NCBI GenBank assembly: GCA_017562135.1
Contig: QEYB01000150.1
Coordinates: 1-64,000 of the forward strand
DNA: 64,000 nt
Source: Dipylidium caninum
Lineage: Eukaryota; Platyhelminthes; Cestoda; Cyclophyllidea; Dipylidiidae
Reading direction: 5' to 3'
This document shows positions 58,992 through 64,000 of this stretch, piece after piece. The translations under genes were made by a program, and so were the position numbers. The notes under the pieces were generated by a model, which worked only from the letters and a program-made list of their open reading frames with translations, had not been told where the DNA came from and ran no database searches. The first letter of the stretch is position 1. The number at the start of each line of letters is the position of its first letter.

Positions 58992-61900
58992 GCTTTTGAC
59001 TGCAATGGAAAGAAAACAATGTCATTAGTACTGATGAATAAGTTTCAGCAGGCACATCAAAACACGAATGGTTGGAGGTCAGAAACTATTGTCTTGCAGT
59101 TCACCTAGATACTGTCGTCAACAACTCCGTCTGTATGTGCATGCGCGGGTAAAGGAGGGAGGCGGGGCACAGAGAAACGGAGCGGGGGGGGGAAGGGGGC
59201 AGGAAAGCAATTTTAAAACGTGAGGGAAATATTGACTGAACAGCAATAAGTATGCCCATGAAACGAGGAAAGAAACCAAGGGCGTGAAATCAAAACAAAC
59301 AGAAGCTACTTAAAGGAAAAAGTGAAAAAGACAAAGGCTCGCAAGAATTTTAATCATTCGCAAAATCAAGGCATACGCCTAGTTTCACTTCACTTAAAAG
59401 GCGCAAAACGACGCTAAGTCGTTTAAAATAAACTGTTTGGTACACCATGATGACACGGAAGGTCAGCAACTACGAGGATCGATGGAAACTCGAAATGAAA
59501 ACGATTATTGTATCCAATAGTTCAAAACTTATGTGGTAGAGCAAGCAGAAGCAAAATCCAAAAATATAGTGTACAAGACTCCATAATCGATAAAACTTAA
59601 GCATTATAAGGAATAATCAAACAGTAGGCCGTTGAAAGGAATTGACTATGCGCAAGTGGAAATCTACATTCGGGATAAATATGCAAGCCAACTAAACTGC
59701 CAACCGCATAAGAAGCAAACAAATAACCTTAGAATGTTAGGACGTAGAGAGAGTTAATTAAAAGTTAAGGAGTACGGCAATTTTAACAGTTACTACCTAC
59801 CTATGAAAGAGCTCATACTAAATTGGGATTTTAATGGAAAGCCGAATGAGATGAAAATATAATTGCTTAAAACGACTATCGCTGATCGATACCACAATAA
59901 TTTCTGACGTAAGACTAACATCCGCACTTACTACAATTAATGCTTTAAATAACTGCCATACATGAAAGTGCCAGACGTTACCAAATATCGGGACGTCAGA
60001 TGGCACCCCCAGGGCCGCACAGCTGATGAGGAGCAACTTCGGAAATATGCGCTGTCAGCGACCTTAAAATGTTGATTTAACGAAATAAACAATTCAGTAA
60101 AGTAAATAACGTCACCCCTCAAGGATAAGTTGCTGCAAAATTCATACCTCATAGTAGCTACAATTAAAAAATTGTGGGAATTGTGGCGCGGAGATTTATA
60201 GAGGGGCTAGTTACTTAAACGTTTACATTTAATAAACACAAACTACAGTTACGATACATCCCTAACTTTAAAGGTTTTCCTGAATTTATGTGTTCGTTCA
60301 TTTGTCACTAATGTACTGTAAGGTAACAATTTGCTTTCCACCTTCAATAGTTTTATCCTTATTTCACCCCTGTCAAATGGACATTTATTCACTTCCTTGA
60401 TTTGGTTACTCCTCGCCTTACCCTGCTGCTTCACCTGGTTTCAAATGCCGTTGCAATAGAAGAAACCGAGTGCTGGTTTTGTTTGGGGCATTTCGTTAAA
60501 CACTTTAGCTGTACTCAAATGAAATACACGTCGTTTCCCTATCAACTAGTAACTTCTAACCAATTCACGAGGCTCTCTACACTTCATTCTCATGAAGAAC
60601 AATTTTGTACATTATTTTCATTCTTCCATTCAAAGGTTCAGGGTTGGGCACCCATCAGCTTGAACTTAATTGCTATAGGATTTACTGGCGCTTGCATACA
60701 TTTGTTTTGTGCTATGAATTATTTATTTAACTTATGCTTTGGCAATCATTCCATTTTGTCTTTATCGTCAAGTAATGACGCCAAATGTCTCGTTGAATGT
60801 AATATCACAACCTCTAACAAAGTAAGAGGATGTAAGTTAAATAGGAGAAACTAGACCTTTATGATGGCGAAATTAAATTATGATAACTGGGATCTTGTCC
60901 ACTTGCCTTCGGTATAATTTCAACCTAGCATAAATCAGGACAAATCTGATGCTACTAAAAATTTTCTTAAATAATTATGGGCAATTACCACACCTCGATT
61001 ATCACAATGTCATAAATGCATTAACTATAACCATTAGACATACATAGAAATTGAGGCTTGAGGCTCCAAATGCTTCGCTACATTAAGACTTGGCTTGACA
61101 CCTCGGTTTATAGTAAGTGGCGAGAGTATTTTGTTTTAGGGTTTGAACATGCTGGCCGTTTTTAGACCCCGCCACACAATATTTGGAATGCTTCTCTTGT
61201 CGAATAGAATGCGGAATGGTTGAGTAGATTATTCTCTCTATCTCCCAACTCTGATGAGCTTAGCATACGCGAGGGGTTTGATGTCGCAGTCATTACTTCA
61301 GTCTTCTCGGCCTGCACAAAATATAGCTAAAAACCTTTTGGAGTGAAAAGTTAGGGGTTGGCTAACCAGGCCAGATAGGTATAAGCACAAATTAGCTGAA
61401 GCTGAAGCCGAAGCCGTACATCATTCAAACCGGAGTTAGAGTAGGGGCACCAAGGGGAGCTCCGATCATTCCAGTCTATGCTATGACTTCAGGAGAGATT
61501 GATGTTAATCAAATATTACCCAACGTTTTTATAAGTAAGATGAAACAGAATTGGCAGTAGTCCTTTTTGACGTATGCGGTGCCCAATCGATTTATATGTT
61601 CAAACGCCCCCTTGTCAGGTGGGTCTGACAAACGCAGAGAATCTTGTAGGTTTTTTTTTGCAATATGCAGGATCCTGGTACGGAATAGCTACTGATTTCA
61701 TTCTTAGTTTATTATCCAAAAGGGCTTGGGGTTATAATTTCAAAAGTGATTTAAAGGACAATGATTAGAAAGTTTTCCACTCAATATTCTGTGGTAAACT
61801 GTAAAGGCTTTTTTTCGAGGAAGATCCAATGGATAACTGCATTTTTGTTTAGACCTTCATTTTTACGACAGAACTATCGATCTATTGTAATTTAAAAAAA

Positions 61901-62304
61901 GGAACCACAGTTTTTTTACTGTCTCACAGTAGTTCTTTTCTGTTGGGTCAATATTCCTAAGTCGAGCATCATTTGTATTGACGGAGTACCAATGCTTCTT
62001 TTGTCAAATTTTCCTGTCCGAGTAGTGACGAATGTGATGGAGTAAAGCTAAATTTTCTCTGGCAAGAAATGAGTAGCGGTATACTTGAGTGCAGAGAGCT
62101 ACTTATAGCCGTCTAATGCCAACTCAAAACACCTGAATAGCATAAAACGTCCCGCCCTAAGGACTCAAAATGTTTACAATACTCGATCAAAATTCTGGAA
62201 ACACTTTGCCATTTTCTGAGCGAAAAGCAATGGACTGGAGAGTTGAGCCTGAAAAGTAGATTCCGTGTCGACGACCCTTGTAATTTAACCGTGGTGTAGG
62301 TGAC
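58992..62304. other. Divergent intergenic region YPEL / LIM gene
   Basis: About 3.3 kb. The plus strand is A-rich up to roughly 60.2 kb and T-rich after it, consistent with leftward transcription to the left and rightward transcription to the right of that point. A 150-codon open frame (60402-60854, plus) begins at TTG and holds one ECWFCLG string but none of the rest of a CwfJ-type domain, so it is not called. Confidence 0.4.
59137..59205 (-). promoter_or_regulatory. GC-rich island with NRF1-like and GC-box motifs upstream of YPEL
   Basis: GTGCATGCGCGG (59137-59148) differs little from the NRF1 consensus YGCGCAYGCGCR. GGAGGCGGGGCA (about 59158) contains an Sp1-type GC box, followed by G9 and G5 runs up to 59200. 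The patch lies 145-215 bases before the YPEL start, in AT-rich surroundings. Promoter role is inferred. Confidence 0.4.
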
Positions 62305-63857
62305 ATGCCAAGTCGAAGAGAGCACTCGAAAAAGTCTATTAAATCAGGGAGGTTGGAATATGAAGAGGGAGAATCGGATGAACAACCACAACAAAGTCCA
62401 AAAACTTGCCAAAGCTCACAAAATCAACAACAGTCAGATGGTCAGTCCAGTAATGGCCTTGAGAAGCAGTCAACTCCCCAAAAATCACGAGGCTCACCTC
62501 AACAAAAAAAGGAGGGCCAAGGGAAAGATGATAAAGGCAAATTTCAGCAGCAACAACAGGATCAGCAACAACAGCAAGAGCAACAACAACAAAGGTGTCA
62601 GTGTTCCCGACAGCCTTGTCAACAGCGCCAGAGTGATGCAGAGGCCATTATTTGCGCCAAATGTGAACAAGAGATCACGACTGGTCAAGTCATGACCCTC
62701 CTTGGTCGAAAGTGGCATCCGGAATGTTTCGTCTGCGAGAGTTGTTGTGCTGCCCTGGCAAAATCATCCTTTTTTCTGGACGGCGATAAAACCTTCTGCT
62801 CAACCTGTTGGACGCAAAATGTGAAGGTTACATGTGCCGTAAGTTTATGGGCTTTATTCCTATTTTGCTTGTCTTTTAAATACTAGGGGAACTTTTTCAC
62901 TAACAAGAGTCCTTCAGGTATAAGAGAACTTGTATAGTGTATTTTGAGGTTTTAACTTCCAAATTTTTAAATCTCGTTACCGTCTAAGATATATGGGTGG
63001 GCACCATTTTAAGGGTTAATTAAACAGGCTACATCCTCGGCAGGAAAGGCAGGTTCTTACGAATTTAAGGATAAAATAACCTCGAACGTGCTTCGAAAGG
63101 ATGATTGGCATATGACCTTAGGTCTTAGGCTCATGCATGCATGGAAAATCATGCCAAAGAGAAGATGCATGCGTCCATTCGTCCGTCGTACAGTTGGCCA
63201 ACAACGGAGTTTTCGAGTGATTAACACCCAGGCATAATTTAAATTTGGGACTTTCTCCTTTTTCACGTCTATTATTGGTGTAGTTACTGTCTCCACATAT
63301 GCAATCACTACCTGTCTCAATGCGCGCTTGAATCACTTAGAAAAAGGTTTTTGGGGCCTATTTCCCAAAAACTTTCCTATAATGAGATGTCATTTCGTCC
63401 TGGGTAAACACTACGTCACATTTACCTGATTGCTGCAGTTAAGACAACTCCCGTCTAAAACCCTTCTCCTTAGTCGAGACAAAATGATTTCGCCCTACCC
63501 CCACAAGGTAGGATGGTTTGGGATCGGGAGTTGTTGGAACATTTCACACCTGGTTGCATTCTTTGGGGAAAGTCATCAATCAATGAATGATTTAATTTAT
63601 TAAATAGTGCTTTCTTCGACACTGACTTTCTACCCTTCATCGTAACAGCTCCCATCCTAATTCCCCCCTCTGAACACCGTTTTCTTATGTTTGTCTAGCG
63701 ATGCAATGGTGAAATTAACGGGGAGAATTTGGTCGTCAACTTCGGGGTAAAGCGTTTCCACAAGTCCTGTTTCGTCTGTTCCAAATGCCGTTGTGACCTC
63801 AACGGCCTGCAATTTTGCATAAAAAACAATGAATTCACTTGCCAGCAATGTATGTAG
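62305..63857 (+). CDS. Two-LIM-domain protein with Gln-rich N-terminus
   Basis: Exons 62305-62838 and 63699-63857 join in phase 0 to 230 codons. Residues 1-110 are low-complexity, very rich in Gln, Ser and Lys, with a Cys-containing stretch (QCSRQPCQQRQ) just before the LIM part. LIM1 has CAKC, HPECFVCESC and a closing CSTC, in the normal zinc-binding spacing. LIM2 has CARC, HKSCFVCSKC and CQQC, after which the protein ends one residue later. The intron interrupts LIM2 between the Ala and Arg of its first CARC pair. LIM domains are protein-interaction modules found at the cytoskeleton, adhesions and in transcription complexes. Which LIM class this belongs to cannot be told from the sequence alone. 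The first ATG of the frame was taken as start; an upstream exon cannot be excluded. Confidence 0.85.
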
Positions 63858-64000
63858 ACCTCACAATTTTCCCTCTTCTCATAATTCCTTTTCACACGCA
63901 GTCTCTCCCTTTTTCTCTTGTCTATTCTTTTCTTTTCAAAGTTCCCTTAATTTTCTTTCCCGAGCGCGACTATCTGCGAGACTAACAATTGCCTTTCCAT
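63858..64000. other. 3' flank of the LIM gene at window end
   Basis: Pyrimidine-rich plus-strand sequence, likely 3' UTR. No AATAAA before the window ends. Confidence 0.4.

Noticed and set aside
60402..60854. 150-codon plus-strand open frame containing ECWFCLG, reminiscent of the CwfJ/CWF19 family
   Set aside because: Only those seven residues resemble the family. The His-containing blocks that should follow are missing, and the frame opens at TTG.

Overview
The window looks like nuclear DNA of a parasitic flatworm, most probably a tapeworm (cestode). The genes are split into many exons. Several introns are only 32-37 nt long, near the lower limit known for animal introns. 3' splice acceptors lie within a few bases of several start codons, as expected for spliced-leader trans-splicing. 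The DNA is AT-rich, with decayed Tc1/mariner transposons. The species is not identified; a hymenolepidid-type AT-rich cestode is only a guess. Gene identities come from reading the translations against remembered family consensus sequences. No database search was run.

Left part (about 1.7-32.3 kb), gene-dense: (1) pyruvate dehydrogenase kinase (+, 1737-6208), whose catalytic exons are intact but whose 5' exons carry reading-frame breaks; (2) DNA ligase III (+, 10989-16241, 15 exons, with a mariner relic in one intron); (3) UTP15, a nucleolar WD40 protein (-, 19975-16918, 8 exons); (4) the mitochondrial GTPase MTG1 (+, 21179-23657), followed after only 83 bp by (5) a SMIM15-like small membrane protein (+, 23741-24566), a likely trans-spliced operon; (6) mitochondrial ribosomal protein S14 (-, 27513-26758); (7) a rolling-stone-family membrane protein (+, 28822-32314). 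Four of these act in or on mitochondria (PDK, LIG3, MTG1, MRPS14), and UTP15 acts in cytosolic ribosome biogenesis.

Right part (32.3-64 kb), gene-poor: an intronless neuropeptide F/Y-type GPCR (+, 39100-40362); two nearly identical copies of an unclassified repeat about 0.45 kb long (37436 and 47497); two more mariner relics (42.3-43.2 kb on the minus strand and 49.5-50.7 kb on the plus strand, the latter with recognisable inverted repeats); a Yippee-like zinc protein gene split by a 5.4 kb intron (-, 58991-53134); and a two-LIM-domain protein with a Gln-rich N-terminus (+, 62305-63857).

No wholly new system could be demonstrated. The observations most worth a second look are the MTG1-SMIM15 operon, the localised frame breaks in PDK, the 5'-biased micro-introns, the LIG3 model without a PARP-type zinc finger, the recently duplicated repeat, and a strand-composition switch near 60.2 kb.
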